DNA from: Paraburkholderia aromaticivorans
GTDB taxonomy: Bacteria > Pseudomonadota > Gammaproteobacteria > Burkholderiales > Burkholderiaceae
Assembly: GCF_012689525.1 (NCBI RefSeq)
Contig: NZ_CP051514.1
Location: forward strand, 558,001-622,000
Direction: 5' to 3'
DNA: 64,000 nt
Shown: positions 1 to 8,098 of the stretch, piece by piece
Layout of the letters: each line of letters opens with the position of its first letter
How positions within the stretch are numbered: position 1 is the first letter of the stretch
The notes under the pieces: generated by a model
What the model was told of the DNA's origin: nothing
Databases searched by the model: none
The model's input: only the letters and a program-made list of their open reading frames with translations
Program-made: the position numbers and the translations under genes

Positions 1-407
1 CGGCGATTGCTCTGCCTGGAGCCGACCAGTGAGCAATCGACAAGACGGTCAACCTTGCGGAAGTAGGCCTGGGTCGCCAGACGGTGCCTTGCATGGAGCG
101 AGGCGATATTCGACTTTGAAAGGCAATCCTTAACAACCTCGACATTCATGCCAAAATGAATCTGCAGCGCGTCGGCAGCATCCGCCCGGTGAAAACACGC
201 CACCTGATCGAACAGCGTCTCGCCATCTCCGTCGATCAGATCAATCCAGACCTCACCGTCTTCGATCGCCTTTCCCGACGGATGAATCACCCGTTCGTCC
301 TCATTGGCGGCAGCGAGCAACCGGTGGCCGTCGACATCATCAACCGGCATTTCGAAAACCTCGACCAGTTCGCCGCTTACCGCGACCTGCATGACCAGTA
401 ACGCCAT
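1..407 (-). CDS. Hypothetical protein, 3' end cut by window edge
   Basis: An open reading frame runs leftwards from an ATG at 405-407 to the window edge without a stop, giving at least 135 residues. An AAGGAG ribosome binding site sits five bases before the start, which fixes it. The protein begins MALLVMQVAVSGELVEVFEM and is rich in Asp, Glu and Val, with no signal peptide or membrane segment visible. I do not recognise the family. The start, ribosome site and even codon use support a real cytoplasmic protein; the function is unknown. Confidence 0.7.
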   Translation of the reverse strand, partial: MALLVMQVAVSGELVEVFEMPVDDVDGHRLLAAANEDERVIHPSGKAIEDGEVWIDLIDGDGETLFDQVACFHRADAADALQIHFGMNVEVVKDCLSKSNIASLHARHRLATQAYFRKVDRLVDCSLVGSRQSNR

Positions 408-788
408 CTTTGCTCCTTGTGTTGCGATTGACGGGAATAGCGTTGTGCCGATCAGGCGACCAGATCCCGTGATCCGGTTGAGTGACGTTCTGGTGGGCGC
501 GAGCTCTGGCACCCTTGAGGCGCTCGTTGCGACGCTGTGCGAAACAATACGATTGGTGCGGGTGTGGCAGGCATCGTGTGTCGTGAGGCGCATCATACGG
601 CGGACATTCTGCGCGCCAATCTGTGACGACACCAGGAGTCGTCAAAGCGGTGTCGCCTGAATGACACCTGTCCATCCGGACGGAGGTGCTATGGCTGTGT
701 ATCGTTGCGATCAGACCGGTACTGCACCAACGGCCAGTCGATTCCCGACGCCGTCCATCCTGCCGCTACCACGAAGGATGAGTGTCGA
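408..788. other. Non-coding stretch
   Basis: No reading frame with a ribosome site and protein-like composition is visible on either strand. It holds the upstream region of the leftward gene starting at 407. I see no convincing promoter, repeat or RNA. Confidence 0.5.
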
Positions 789-1019
789 CTAACCGCGACT
801 GTCGACCCAGTCACGTGCCCAGGTCGTAGCGCGTCCCAGGGCCTGCGTTTCGTTATCGAAATAGTCGAGCGCGTGGAACTTGTAGGAGACCGGATCTGCG
901 TCAAGGGCGTCACCCCTTACCAGCATAAGGTTGGCGGCAAACCAGCCGTCCGGTAACCGATGCGCAGAGGGGGAGACTGAATAACCGTTGTAATGGTGAA
1001 GATGTTTATTATTTTGCAT
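789..1019 (-). CDS. Small conserved-looking hypothetical protein
   Basis: A 76-residue frame starting MQNNKHLHHYNGYSVSPSAH. It has a polar, soluble composition with aromatic and His-rich patches, a Pro-Asp-Gly turn and a C-terminal Trp-Ala-Arg-Asp-Trp stretch. It resembles small proteins of unknown function common in Burkholderia, but that is recall, not a search. The ribosome site is weak. It stands alone between two intergenic gaps. No function is proposed. Confidence 0.6.
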   Translation of the reverse strand: MQNNKHLHHYNGYSVSPSAHRLPDGWFAANLMLVRGDALDADPVSYKFHALDYFDNETQALGRATTWARDWVDSRG

Positions 1020-1185
1020 AAGCGATAACCGGGCGCCACCCGCACGACATTCATGCCGTACAAGCGTAATAAATAGAAAATGGGGCGAGACAGATCGTGT
1101 CGAAAAGACAAATGATGCGCACGTTGAACTCGGCGATCAGATCGGGAGCGCATGGCTCCGCGAGGATACTAGTCAGGCAAACATG

Positions 1186-1206
1186 CAAAGGGCCGGTAAA
1201 CCGACC
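1186..1206 (-). terminator. Probable intrinsic terminator of the cold-shock gene
   Basis: Read on the minus strand, GGTCGG-TTTA-CCGGCC forms a six-pair hairpin followed by CTTTGC, just past the stop of the cold-shock gene. A matching hairpin follows the truncated cold-shock copy near 7831, which supports a conserved role. Confidence 0.45.
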
Positions 1207-1217
1207 CCAGGGATACG

Positions 1218-1421
1218 TTACAGCGGCGAGATATTCGCGGCCTGCATACCCTTCGGGCCGCGCTTTGTCTCGTAGCTCACCTTCTGGTTTTCTGTGAGCG
1301 TCTTGAACCCATCGCCACGCACTTCCGAGAAGTGAGCGAAAAGATCGTCGCCGCCAGCGTCAGGAGTAATGAAGCCAAAGTCTTTGCTATCGTTGAACCA
1401 CTTGACAGTACCGGTATCCAT
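1218..1421 (-). CDS. cspA: Cold-shock protein (CspA family)
   Basis: A 67-residue single cold-shock domain, the family's usual length, beginning [17 protein letters not shown]. Such proteins bind single-stranded RNA and DNA through an OB fold and act as RNA chaperones. The RNP1 motif is present but its usual KGFGFI reads KDFGFI, so the conserved Gly is Asp (codon GAC). RNP2 corresponds to DLFAHFSEV. The start follows AAGGAATTC. A long leader with a possible promoter lies upstream, as is usual for csp genes. The frame is open for another 143 codons upstream, but those residues are not protein-like, so the short start is chosen. A 5'-truncated copy lies at 7676 and a leader-only copy at 12473. 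Confidence 0.93.
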   Translation of the reverse strand: MDTGTVKWFNDSKDFGFITPDAGGDDLFAHFSEVRGDGFKTLTENQKVSYETKRGPKGMQAANISPL

Positions 1422-1561
1422 GAGAATTCCTTGAGATAAAATAATAGCCCCGTTGCGGAGCGACAAAAACTTCAAGGAAGAGGAGAGGATAACGAGTACC
1501 GCACAGAACAGGCGGCAAGTGGTGATCAGCAATCGGGCTTCTTGAATATTCCGAAGGTCAC

Positions 1562-1588
1562 GGTATAGCGACCGAGCAATAATGTCAA
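1562..1588 (-). promoter_or_regulatory. Possible promoter of the cold-shock gene
   Basis: On the minus strand TTGACA (1583-1588) is followed after 15 bases by TATACC (1562-1567), leaving a leader of about 140 bases before the cspA start. Long structured leaders are typical of cold-shock genes. The spacer is shorter than ideal. A diverged copy of this segment at 12473 keeps TTGACA. Confidence 0.4.
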
Positions 1589-1621
1589 CGCTTTTCGCGC
1601 TTCGCCCTGCCAAGGCAGCCG

Positions 1622-1804
1622 GGAGAGATTCAGCCCGTGGTTCCCAGAATGACAGACGGGCGCCCTGTCGGACGCGCGGAGGAATACTGGCTTCGCGCGC
1701 TGGAGCAGCATCTGCGGGAGTGGGCTCACGTGCCCTGGGCAGGATGGGCGTCCTGAAGCGCGGGCCGACGAATACTGGCACCGGACGCAACTTTGAGGCG
1801 CAAT
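1622..1804 (+). pseudogene. DUF2934 protein remnant
   Basis: In one frame the segment reads [20 protein letters not shown] and continues to a stop. In the next frame it resumes as [15 protein letters not shown]. These are the two tandem repeats (D-G-R-P-x-x-R-A-x-E-Y-W) of DUF2934 proteins, and an intact relative lies at 7168-7608. A small indel after the Trp of the second repeat breaks the frame, and the N-terminal half is unrecognisable. It is a decayed second copy. Confidence 0.7.
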
Positions 1805-1911
1805 GATCGCCGCGAGTCCCTTGACCTGACCCGCGGCGATCACTATCCATCTTCAGAAGCGTGAGCTATTTCCCTCCGTTCACTTTGCAATCGCAAGAGG
1901 GCCGTCCGACG

Positions 1912-2475
1912 CTAGCCAATATCGATCGTGCGGCTGGCAGATCGCGAGGGCTCATATTTGGGTACGGTCAATGTAAGCACGCCCTTGTCAAACTTTGCGA
2001 GAGCATGGTCGGGGTCGGCGTTTTCAGGCATCGGGATCGTGCGCGTGAAGGCCCCGTATGCGCGTTCCAGACGATAGCAGCCGTCCTCCTCACTGTGCAC
2101 GTCCTGCCTTTTCTCGCCGCGCAGCACCAGTGCTCCGTCCTCGACGCCGATGGTCAGATCCTCCCTCTCCATGCCTGGCAGCTCGACGGTTACGCGGAGT
2201 ATCGTCCCCTCGTCCACCACGTCGATGCGCGGCTGGAAACGCGATGAGCTGAAGTCGCCGAACCATCGTTCGAGCGTGCCGCGCACTGCGAACGGATCGA
2301 GAAAAAAATCCTCCATCGCACGCAGGGAATCACGCGAGAAAAGTCGCTGGATGTCGGGCCACGTGGCATGCCCCTGCTCGCTAGCTGCCTGACTCTCCGG
2401 GCTGTTCGTGTCGGAATTGCCCACTGTGCGGCGAAGAAATTTGAAAGGGTTCCACTTTCTCAGGTCGTTGTTCAT
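1912..2475 (-). CDS. Hsp20/alpha-crystallin small heat-shock protein (operon copy 1, gene 3)
   Basis: A 187-residue protein. The N-terminal arm (about 1-85) begins MNNDLRKWNPFKFLRR. The alpha-crystallin domain (about 85-180) includes VTVELPGMEREDLTIGVEDG and the C-terminal strand motif GVLTLTVPK. ATP-independent holdases of this family bind unfolding proteins as oligomers in the cytoplasm. The chosen ATG (2473-2475) has GAGGTGG upstream; the frame is open for 19 more codons without support. It is last in a minus-strand run of three Hsp20 genes and is probably transcribed with them from the heat-shock promoter near 3700. The paralogue at 27432-27994 is frameshifted, so this is the intact copy. 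Confidence 0.92.
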   Translation of the reverse strand: MNNDLRKWNPFKFLRRTVGNSDTNSPESQAASEQGHATWPDIQRLFSRDSLRAMEDFFLDPFAVRGTLERWFGDFSSSRFQPRIDVVDEGTILRVTVELPGMEREDLTIGVEDGALVLRGEKRQDVHSEEDGCYRLERAYGAFTRTIPMPENADPDHALAKFDKGVLTLTVPKYEPSRSASRTIDIG

Positions 2476-2680
2476 CGTATCCACCTCGAAGGTCTGACAG
2501 GAAACTGGATCTCCCTCTGCGTCACAGTGCAAAGCTTCTGCTTACGTGGCTGGACCGCGACTCGCGAGGGGCCACCATTTTTCCATTACGTTCTGCATCC
2601 GCGCCTCTATAACGCAGGTGATGGCGACCTCGCGGCCGCCACCGCTTTTTTCTCCTGTCGTCGTTGCTGATCGTCCGGGC

Positions 2681-3088
2681 TCAGCCTGTCTGCACCTCGA
2701 TGCGTCGCGGCCTTGCTTCGTCGCGGCGCGGAACGGTCAGTTTCAGCACGCCGTCCTGCAGGTTCGCGTCGATCTTCGACGTGTCGAAGTCCGGGCTCAG
2801 CGCAAACGCACGCGCGAATCGCGGTTCACGGATCTCGGCGTGCTGCAGCCGCAGACTGGCGGGTGTCGGCACGACCGCTTCGGCCTCGATATACAAATTG
2901 CCGTCGTGCACTTTCACCTCGAGCTTGTCTTTCGTGACGCCCGGCAGGTCCGCCCACAGCGTGATGCCGTGGCTGTCCTCGAATACGTCGACTGCGGGTG
3001 TGAGCGTCATCCGCCGCGCTGGCTGGTCCCCCTCGCGTCGTGCTGCCGGTTGCTGGTCGCGTTCAGCAACCTGTGTCCTGTCGTTCAT
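2681..3088 (-). CDS. Hsp20/alpha-crystallin small heat-shock protein (operon copy 1, gene 2)
   Basis: A 135-residue protein with a short charged N-terminal arm (MNDRTQVAERDQQPAARREG) and an alpha-crystallin domain from about residue 30, including ADLPGVTKDKLEVKVHDGNL and DGVLKLTVPRR. It is a cytoplasmic holdase by family. It starts 24 bases after the stop of the upstream Hsp20 gene, so co-transcription is likely. The paralogue at 26576-26983 is nearly identical and in the matching position. The downstream gap (2476-2680) contains remains of a small gene intact in the other copy: AGGAG and a GTG start are kept, but the frame stops after about ten codons. Confidence 0.92.
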   Translation of the reverse strand: MNDRTQVAERDQQPAARREGDQPARRMTLTPAVDVFEDSHGITLWADLPGVTKDKLEVKVHDGNLYIEAEAVVPTPASLRLQHAEIREPRFARAFALSPDFDTSKIDANLQDGVLKLTVPRRDEARPRRIEVQTG

Positions 3089-3112
3089 GGCTTGCTCCTC
3101 GAATAAGTGGCG

Positions 3113-3568
3113 TTACTGGACGGTGATGGCCCGCGGCTTCGACGCTTCGCGCTTGCCGACGGTAATCGACAGGCAGCCGTTGGTGTAGCGCGCCTGTACC
3201 TTGTCGGGATCGGCATTCTGCGGCAGTTCGATCACGCGGCGAAACGCACCGCTGAAGCGCTCCTGCGCGTAGGTGCGAACGTCGTCGCGGATTTCACCAC
3301 TGGCGTCCGGGCGCGCCGGCTTGCGCTCGCCCGCAATCGTTAACAACCCCTTGTCAATCGAAACGTCGAGTCCAGCGGCGCTCAGGCCCGGCGCGAACGC
3401 GACAATCTCGATCGAGTCGTCGGTCGCTCCGATGTTGACGTACGGGAAGTTAGCGCCGGAGCGGCCGGAGCGGATGCTGGACGGGAAGCCGCTGAATAGG
3501 GTCGCCATTTCGCGTTGCAGACGGTCAAATTCACTGAGCGGGCTGGTTCTCGAATAAAAGTCACTCAT
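3113..3568 (-). CDS. Hsp20/alpha-crystallin small heat-shock protein (operon copy 1, gene 1)
   Basis: A 151-residue small heat-shock protein, the first gene of the minus-strand operon. The start (MSDFYSRTSPLSEFDRLQRE) is fixed by GGAGG nine bases upstream. The alpha-crystallin domain runs from about residue 45 to the end, with IEIVAFAPGLSAAGLDVSID, a charged loop of Asp/Arg residues, ERFSGAFRRVIELPQNADP and the C-terminal strand GCLSITVGKRE. A longer open frame upstream is not protein-like. A sigma32-type promoter lies about 130 bases upstream. The paralogue at 26084-26551 is very similar. Confidence 0.93.
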   Translation of the reverse strand: MSDFYSRTSPLSEFDRLQREMATLFSGFPSSIRSGRSGANFPYVNIGATDDSIEIVAFAPGLSAAGLDVSIDKGLLTIAGERKPARPDASGEIRDDVRTYAQERFSGAFRRVIELPQNADPDKVQARYTNGCLSITVGKREASKPRAITVQ

Positions 3569-3698
3569 GGTCGTATCCTCCTCGAAAGGGGCATGGAGGC
3601 GAACGGGCTTACGCGCTCCAGTCCGCCTGCCAGCTGCTGGCAAACAAATCGAAACACGCAGCGCGCCTGATGCCACAAGCGCGTCTGCCTGAGCGAAA

Positions 3699-3733
3699 TC
3701 CAAGATAGGCATCCCGGAGGAAATTTCAAGGGG
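3699..3733 (-). promoter_or_regulatory. Sigma32-type heat-shock promoter for Hsp20 operon copy 1
   Basis: On the minus strand CCTTGAAA (-35) is followed by CCTATCTTGG (-10) after about 14 bases, close to the heat-shock consensus CTTGAAA / CCCCATNT. The same pair, with the same -10, precedes the paralogous operon at 25918. Confidence 0.65.
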
Positions 3734-3743
3734 GAAATTTGGG

Positions 3744-3774
3744 TCTTGAAAACCGCATGCCGGCTCCCCATTGT
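3744..3774 (+). promoter_or_regulatory. Sigma32-type heat-shock promoter, divergent
   Basis: CTTGAA (3745-3750) and CCCCATT (3766-3772) are separated by 15 bases, an excellent match to the sigma32 consensus, about 35 bases before the rightward gene at 3809. It is back to back with the Hsp20 promoter at 3699-3733. Confidence 0.7.
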
Positions 3775-3808
3775 CGCGAGGCATGGCAACGACCAACTGG
3801 AGGACATC

Positions 3809-4252
3809 ATGGAATTTAATTCTGACTGGCTCACGCTGGGAAGGCACCGTGTGCGGCTGCGCTCGACCGAAGGCTTTCCGACTGAAACAATGCGCAGCGT
3901 CGCGGAGGTCGTGAGGCTCGCAATCGATAACAACATGAGTGCGCGCGCGCGGCTGGTCGAGATCGTCTTCCAGCAGAACCAGACCTACGATATCGCCGTC
4001 GGCACGACCGTGGTGGAAGACAGCGTCTGTGCGCCGCAACTCGAAGCGGCGATGTCGGTGGTGCTTGGCCTGCCGACGGAACAGGTGAACGTCACCGTGA
4101 CGACGGTCAACCAGGAGGAAGTCGACCTGCACTTCGGCGTCTATGAGCGCATGCTCGCCGAGAAGCTGGGCGTTGTGCCGCCCATCCAGTGGTTGTCGGG
4201 CTATTGCGCTGCACCGCAACGGCGGCCCCGGATCAGTCAGTGCGTCGAATAA
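3809..4252 (+). CDS. Uncharacterised heat-shock-linked protein, C-terminally extended
   Basis: A 147-residue protein starting MEFNSDWLTLGRHRVRLRST behind GGAGG. The first 127 residues match the gene at 25455-25838 almost throughout, so the family is real, but I do not recognise it. It is soluble and acidic, with a repeated Val/Thr strand pattern (NVTVTTVNQEEVDLHFGVYE) and no membrane segment. It diverges from an Hsp20 operon and has its own sigma32-type promoter, so a role in the heat-shock response is inferred. After PPIQ the paralogue stops (TGA). Here the codon reads TGG and about 20 junk-like residues follow, a stop-loss extension. Confidence 0.8.
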   Translation: MEFNSDWLTLGRHRVRLRSTEGFPTETMRSVAEVVRLAIDNNMSARARLVEIVFQQNQTYDIAVGTTVVEDSVCAPQLEAAMSVVLGLPTEQVNVTVTTVNQEEVDLHFGVYERMLAEKLGVVPPIQWLSGYCAAPQRRPRISQCVE

Positions 4253-4292
4253 GCCACGGATCAACTCCATCGCGTCAGACAGGAGCAGCATC

Positions 4293-4573
4293 ATGCAAAA
4301 ACGCTCACACGCACTGCTGGCGTCGGCTGTTCTGGCCGCGGGCTCGGCGGCTGCGGCGGCCGCTGAGCCCCCCTGAAAACTCTGCCGTCGCGACAGGACA
4401 TCGGGATCACGTGCACGATCCAGCGGGGGCCGGACCGAACACGCCGGGGCGACTATACGTTGCTCCGGCTGGAGCGTCCGTCAACCTCGCCCTGTATCGG
4501 CAAGATCGTGACCGATATCGTGCCCGGCAAAGCCGGCGTGCAGGGGCGTGAATTCTCCGGTGTTACAACGTGA
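4293..4573 (+). pseudogene. Secreted protein gene, frameshifted copy 1
   Basis: The start MQKRSHALLASAVLAAGSAA behind AGGAG is a signal peptide like that of the intact paralogue at 24990-25367. The frame then hits TGA after a run of six C (4369-4374). One base further along, the frame resumes as PLKTLPSRQDIGITCTIQRG and GDYTLLRLERPSTSPC, parallel to the paralogue, to a stop at 4571-4573, short of the paralogue's C-terminal CPDSGIRF segment. So it carries a one-base loss in a C run plus a shortened end. It follows the gene at 3809 as the paralogue follows its partner. Confidence 0.75.
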
Positions 4574-5028
4574 GTTACGTGATTCGAGCCGACAGCTTCG
4601 CGGACCGCGAGACGGCCGTTCGGGCCGTCGCGAAATCGACGTTGGGCGTGTGATGTACTATCAACGCCCCGCACATAACCTTCTACCGTAGTGAGAAAAA
4701 CCTGCATGGGCACCGGCTTCTGAAGGCAGGCATTCCAGGCGGTGCCCCCTGCGGTAGCCTCATTTCCCGGGGGGGGAGCCGACGTATGGACGAGAATGGG
4801 CACCTGTGCCAGGTTCGGCTGCGTGCGCAGACGGCGACAGAGTTCGGCGCCGCCCATCACGGGCATCATCCAGTCCGTGATGACCAGGTCAGGTACGCGT
4901 TGTCGCATCAATTCCAGTGCCTCCGCACCGTTGGCGGCGCAACGCACTTCATACCCCTCTGCGTGCAGTATCAGATGCCACGCCGCAAGCAGGTCGGGCT
5001 CGTCGTCGACAAGCAGGATTGAACACAT
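4453..5028 (-). CDS. Response regulator, receiver domain with unusual C-terminal tail
   Basis: Residues 1-120 form a CheY-like receiver domain: acidic pocket Asp8-Asp9, phospho-acceptor Asp52 in LVITDWMMP, Thr82 and Lys104 in CLQKPVP. There is no recognisable output domain. The final roughly 70 residues are low in hydrophobics and overlap the decayed secreted-protein gene on the other strand, so the natural end may have been lost. It is divergent from the histidine kinase at 5295 with about 270 bases between, so the two probably form a pair acting by phosphotransfer. Confidence 0.85.
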   Translation of the reverse strand: MCSILLVDDEPDLLAAWHLILHAEGYEVRCAANGAEALELMRQRVPDLVITDWMMPVMGGAELCRRLRTQPNLAQVPILVHTSAPPPGNEATAGGTAWNACLQKPVPMQVFLTTVEGYVRGVDSTSHAQRRFRDGPNGRLAVREAVGSNHVTHVVTPENSRPCTPALPGTISVTILPIQGEVDGRSSRSNV

Positions 5029-5294
5029 GAAAATCTTGCCCCAGCTTACGCGCTCGGTGCCCCGCGACCGATAAGCAAGGCGTGTTCCATCGACGCGATT
5101 GAATGATAATCACATGTGCGGCGGTACAGGCCAGTACATCAGGTCGCCACTGCGACGGCACGGATTCGCGGGTTTCTCCTTTGCCGCGTCAAATTCGGGG
5201 CCGTCCTCCTATTGCGCGGTTTGGGAGAGCCCCGGCGGGTGCTGTATCACCACGCGCCCGCTATGTTGAAACACTTACCTGCGGACACGAAATT

Positions 5295-6524
5295 ATGACT
5301 GACACACAAACAGCGCCGCTTCGCAGTTTTGCCGGGTTTCTGCGTCGGGAACGGACCACGCTGACCGAAAAATGGATGAATGCCGTGTCCGGCGACGCGG
5401 GCCTGGTCGAGGCCGACAAGCTGACGTACGATCAACTCGCTGATCATTTGCCGGAAATCCTGGACGGGATCTGTAGTGCGCTCGACGCGCAGGATCTTGA
5501 ACAGGCAGAGCCGGCGATCGAACGCGACGCCCGCACGCATGGAATGGTTCGCTGGCAACAGGGCTATCGCATCGATGAACTCGTTCACGAGCTGGATCTG
5601 TTCCGGCACGTGCTGGCGGATGCGGCCGAGACGTTCGCCGAATCGGATGACGCGTTCACGAGGCGCCACGAACGGCGTGCCGGGCGGCTGATCGATGAAG
5701 CGCTCGGCTTCGTCACCGTCACGTCGATCCGGGAAGTGGTCACGGAGCGCGACCGGAAAATTGATGGATACACCGGCAGTCTGGAGCGGGCAAACCTCGA
5801 ACTGACATTGAAGCAGCGGTTGGTGAGCGACCTTTACGAATCGCGCATGCAGATTACCCGCAGTGTGGCACACGACCTGCGTAACTTCCTGAACGCATTC
5901 TCCATCGCGCTGCAGCTGATTTCACGCGCGCCATCGAAAGCGGAAGCCGGACTGGCGATGGCCACCCGGCAAGCCGCGGACATGAAGCAGCTGGTGGACG
6001 ACATGGTCGAGTACTCGGTGGTGCTGGGCGACAGCACCCCGCTTGCGGTCGAGCCATTCGACCTGCGCGAACTCTTTGACGAGCTGGTCGGGGCCTGCCG
6101 GCCCGCTATCGTGGCCAAAGGCTTACGTCTGTCTACCTGCTTCGACGCGGACATGCCAACGGTGCTGTCGAACCGCATCAAGGTGAAGCAGGTGGCGCTA
6201 AACCTGCTGTCGAACGCGACAAAGTACACGAAAGCCGGTGAAATCGAACTGGCGATGGGCCGCCACGGCGAAGGAGCCTGGTATCTGCGCGTTGCCGACA
6301 CCGGGGTGGGCATTGCGCCGTCGGACAGAGACCGCGTGTTCGATGAATTTGAACGGGCTGCGGCCGACGATATACCGGGCGTCGGCCTTGGTCTGGCGAT
6401 CGTCAAGGAACTTTGTCGGGTCCTTGAAGGCAAGATCCGCTTTGATACACGCGAAGGGCTCGGCACGACCTTTGAGATCCGCTTCTCCTTCCGGCACAGT
6501 GCCTCCCTGGATTCGCGCCACTGA
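5295..6524 (+). CDS. Sensor histidine kinase with RsbRD-like N-terminal domain
   Basis: A 409-residue kinase without membrane segments. Residues 1-150 resemble the RsbRD_N sensor domain (four-helix, globin-like), a coiled-coil linker follows, then HisKA with phospho-acceptor His193 in SVAHDLRNFLNAF. The ATPase domain has N box NLLSNATKYT, G1 VADTGVGI, F box FDEFERA and G2 VGLGLAIVKELC. It would autophosphorylate and pass phosphate to a receiver, most simply the divergent regulator at 4453-5028. The ATG at 5295 begins the conserved domain; an upstream open stretch of 64 codons is not protein-like. Regulation is not evident. Confidence 0.9.
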   Translation: MTDTQTAPLRSFAGFLRRERTTLTEKWMNAVSGDAGLVEADKLTYDQLADHLPEILDGICSALDAQDLEQAEPAIERDARTHGMVRWQQGYRIDELVHELDLFRHVLADAAETFAESDDAFTRRHERRAGRLIDEALGFVTVTSIREVVTERDRKIDGYTGSLERANLELTLKQRLVSDLYESRMQITRSVAHDLRNFLNAFSIALQLISRAPSKAEAGLAMATRQAADMKQLVDDMVEYSVVLGDSTPLAVEPFDLRELFDELVGACRPAIVAKGLRLSTCFDADMPTVLSNRIKVKQVALNLLSNATKYTKAGEIELAMGRHGEGAWYLRVADTGVGIAPSDRDRVFDEFERAAADDIPGVGLGLAIVKELCRVLEGKIRFDTREGLGTTFEIRFSFRHSASLDSRH

Positions 6525-7151
6525 ACGTCCGGGGATCGGTTCGATATGCATCCGGAACCAACCAGACGCGAACCACAGCGTCCCCTCGAAAGCGCGTATC
6601 TACAACTTCCAGGACGCTCGGTGCCTTCGGGGTCACGCTGCGTCCTCGGGCAGCCAGCAGCGGTCTTGCGGCGCATCTGCAACGCATTCCGCGCCGCTGG
6701 TAGCCGTACGGTTGCTTCATGTCGAATTTACAGCAACGCGCGACTAATCAGTGCTCAGATTGCGTTCGCTTGATTCCTGTTAATGACCGCGTGATTCCGC
6801 CACCAGGCAGTTTTTCTCCAGTCAAGCCAGATTTTTGGGATAGCTGTCTTCCGAGATGCATCACTGCACGCGTTCGGATTCGCGAACGGGCACGGCGTTT
6901 CTTAATTGCATCGATCAAGCATGGAAATTGCGCAATAACGCCTGCGGCGAAAAGCTGGAAGGACTTCGTCACGGCGTACTGCAAAGGCCCTTGGTGCGGT
7001 GTGCGTATCAGCCCGAGCGGCGCCAGAGCATTCGCGTGACAGGCGGATCGCGCCGGGCGGTTTTGCCTCTGCCAGGCCGGGCAGGCCGGTGTTCAACTAT
7101 AGAGTCGAGCCACCACCCCTACATCAAACGCACAACACCAGGAAGACAGTC
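6525..7151. other. Non-coding stretch
   Basis: No gene with supporting signals is seen. A moderately AT-richer patch around 6740-6850 could hold a promoter. The right end supplies the ribosome site AGGAAGAC for the ATG at 7152. Confidence 0.45.
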
Positions 7152-7167
7152 ATGACTGAGCGATTGG

Positions 7168-7608
7168 TTGACATTAATAGATCGTAGCGGCGCAGTGCTG
7201 CACACGTATCCGATTACGCTGAGCGGATCGGGCAATGCCTCCGACGATTCCGCCTATCAGGCCAAGGCCCTGGAAGCGGCAGCGCACGGCCGGCTTGTGC
7301 CGGACGCTGAACTCGGCACCCTGACAGCCAGGATGCGCACGGCTCGGGGCGGTCAAATGGCGCCCTACGGCGACGACCTTGAGAAAAATTCGGAAACGAA
7401 GCCGGGGTTGGACCAGGCTGTCCGCGAACGCGCTTACCTGCTCTGGGAGAAAGATGGACGCCCCGATGGGCGCGCGGAGGAGTACTGGCATCGGGCTCTC
7501 GACCAGCATCTTCGGGAGCGGGCCTACGTTCTGTGGCAGCAGGAAGGAAGTCCCGAAGGGCGACAGGGTGAATACTGGCGTCGGCTTGTCGATTTCCAGG
7601 CGGATTGA
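7168..7608 (+). CDS. DUF2934 domain protein, start region possibly frameshifted
   Basis: A 146-residue frame. Residues 1-65 hold a conserved-looking segment (LHTYPITLSGSGNASDDSAY), and residues 80-146 hold two DUF2934 repeats (ERAYLLWEKDGRPDGRAEEY and ERAYVLWQQEGSPEGRQGEY). The role of DUF2934 proteins is not known. Translation probably began at ATG 7152, which has a good AGGAAGAC ribosome site and reads MTERLVDINRS before a stop. One base of slippage near 7170-7185 would join it to the long frame. A TTG at 7168 without a ribosome site is the only in-frame alternative. Either it is a frameshifted gene or an assembly error. Confidence 0.65.
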   Translation: MTLIDRSGAVLHTYPITLSGSGNASDDSAYQAKALEAAAHGRLVPDAELGTLTARMRTARGGQMAPYGDDLEKNSETKPGLDQAVRERAYLLWEKDGRPDGRAEEYWHRALDQHLRERAYVLWQQEGSPEGRQGEYWRRLVDFQAD

Positions 7609-7675
7609 TTCCTGGCGGCCCGGGAATGTCGAGGGCGTTCAACGATAGCAAACGGCCTTGGCTTCCCGCTGCTCC

Positions 7676-7819
7676 TGGCGCTGGCGCAACGATCTCTTCG
7701 CTCATTTCTCGGAAGTTTGGGGCGACGGCTTTAAGACGCTCGCAGAGAACCAGAAGGCGAGCTACGAGACAAAGCGCGGCCCGAAGGGTTTGCGGGCCGC
7801 GAACATTTCGCCGCCGTAA
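7676..7819 (+). pseudogene. Cold-shock gene, 5'-truncated copy
   Basis: The last 43 codons of a CspA-type gene remain: [20 protein letters not shown], then KRGPKGLRAANISPP and a TAA stop at 7817-7819. It parallels residues 26-67 of the protein at 1218-1421. The first strand and the RNP1 motif are missing. It lies just after the DUF2934 gene; near the intact cspA a DUF2934 remnant is also close. Confidence 0.8.
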
Positions 7820-7830
7820 CGTATCTCAAG

Positions 7831-7852
7831 GGCCGGTCTGCCGGCCTTTGCT
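7831..7852 (+). terminator. Intrinsic terminator after truncated cold-shock copy
   Basis: GGCCGG-TCTG-CCGGCC is a perfect six-pair hairpin followed by TTTGCTT, 11 bases past the stop. It is homologous to the hairpin after the intact cold-shock gene. Confidence 0.5.
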
Positions 7853-7914
7853 TGACTAGCATCCTCGCGGAGCCACGCGCTTCCGGTCTGATCGCGGCGT
7901 TTCCCCCGGATGCG

Positions 7915-7995
7915 GCTGAAACCGGATACCGGAATCCGGACAGACGACGCGCTCCTGACGGCAACCCGCTTCCCCGGATAGGGAAGCAGACGCAA
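7915..7995 (-). pseudogene. Third, fragmentary copy of the secreted-protein gene
   Basis: On the minus strand, residues such as PYPGKRVAVR and, one base out of frame, VVCPDSGIRFQPHPG match the C-terminus of the secreted protein at 24990-25367 (PYLGQRVAVRGRVICPDSGI). Nothing upstream matches, so only about the last 30 codons are left. Confidence 0.6.
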
Positions 7996-8098
7996 TGCGG
8001 TTGGACGTCAGGCCCAGGCGAAGCACCACTGCAGTTCTCGCAGCACATGACCGCCGTGCATGCAACTCCGGCGTTGCGCGCAATGGCGATCAATCCCG

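Noticed and set aside
3113..4294. A 393-codon minus-strand frame as one large gene
   Set aside because: Only the last 151 codons are Hsp20. The upstream part is antisense to the partner gene and promoter region, and the real start has its own GGAGG.
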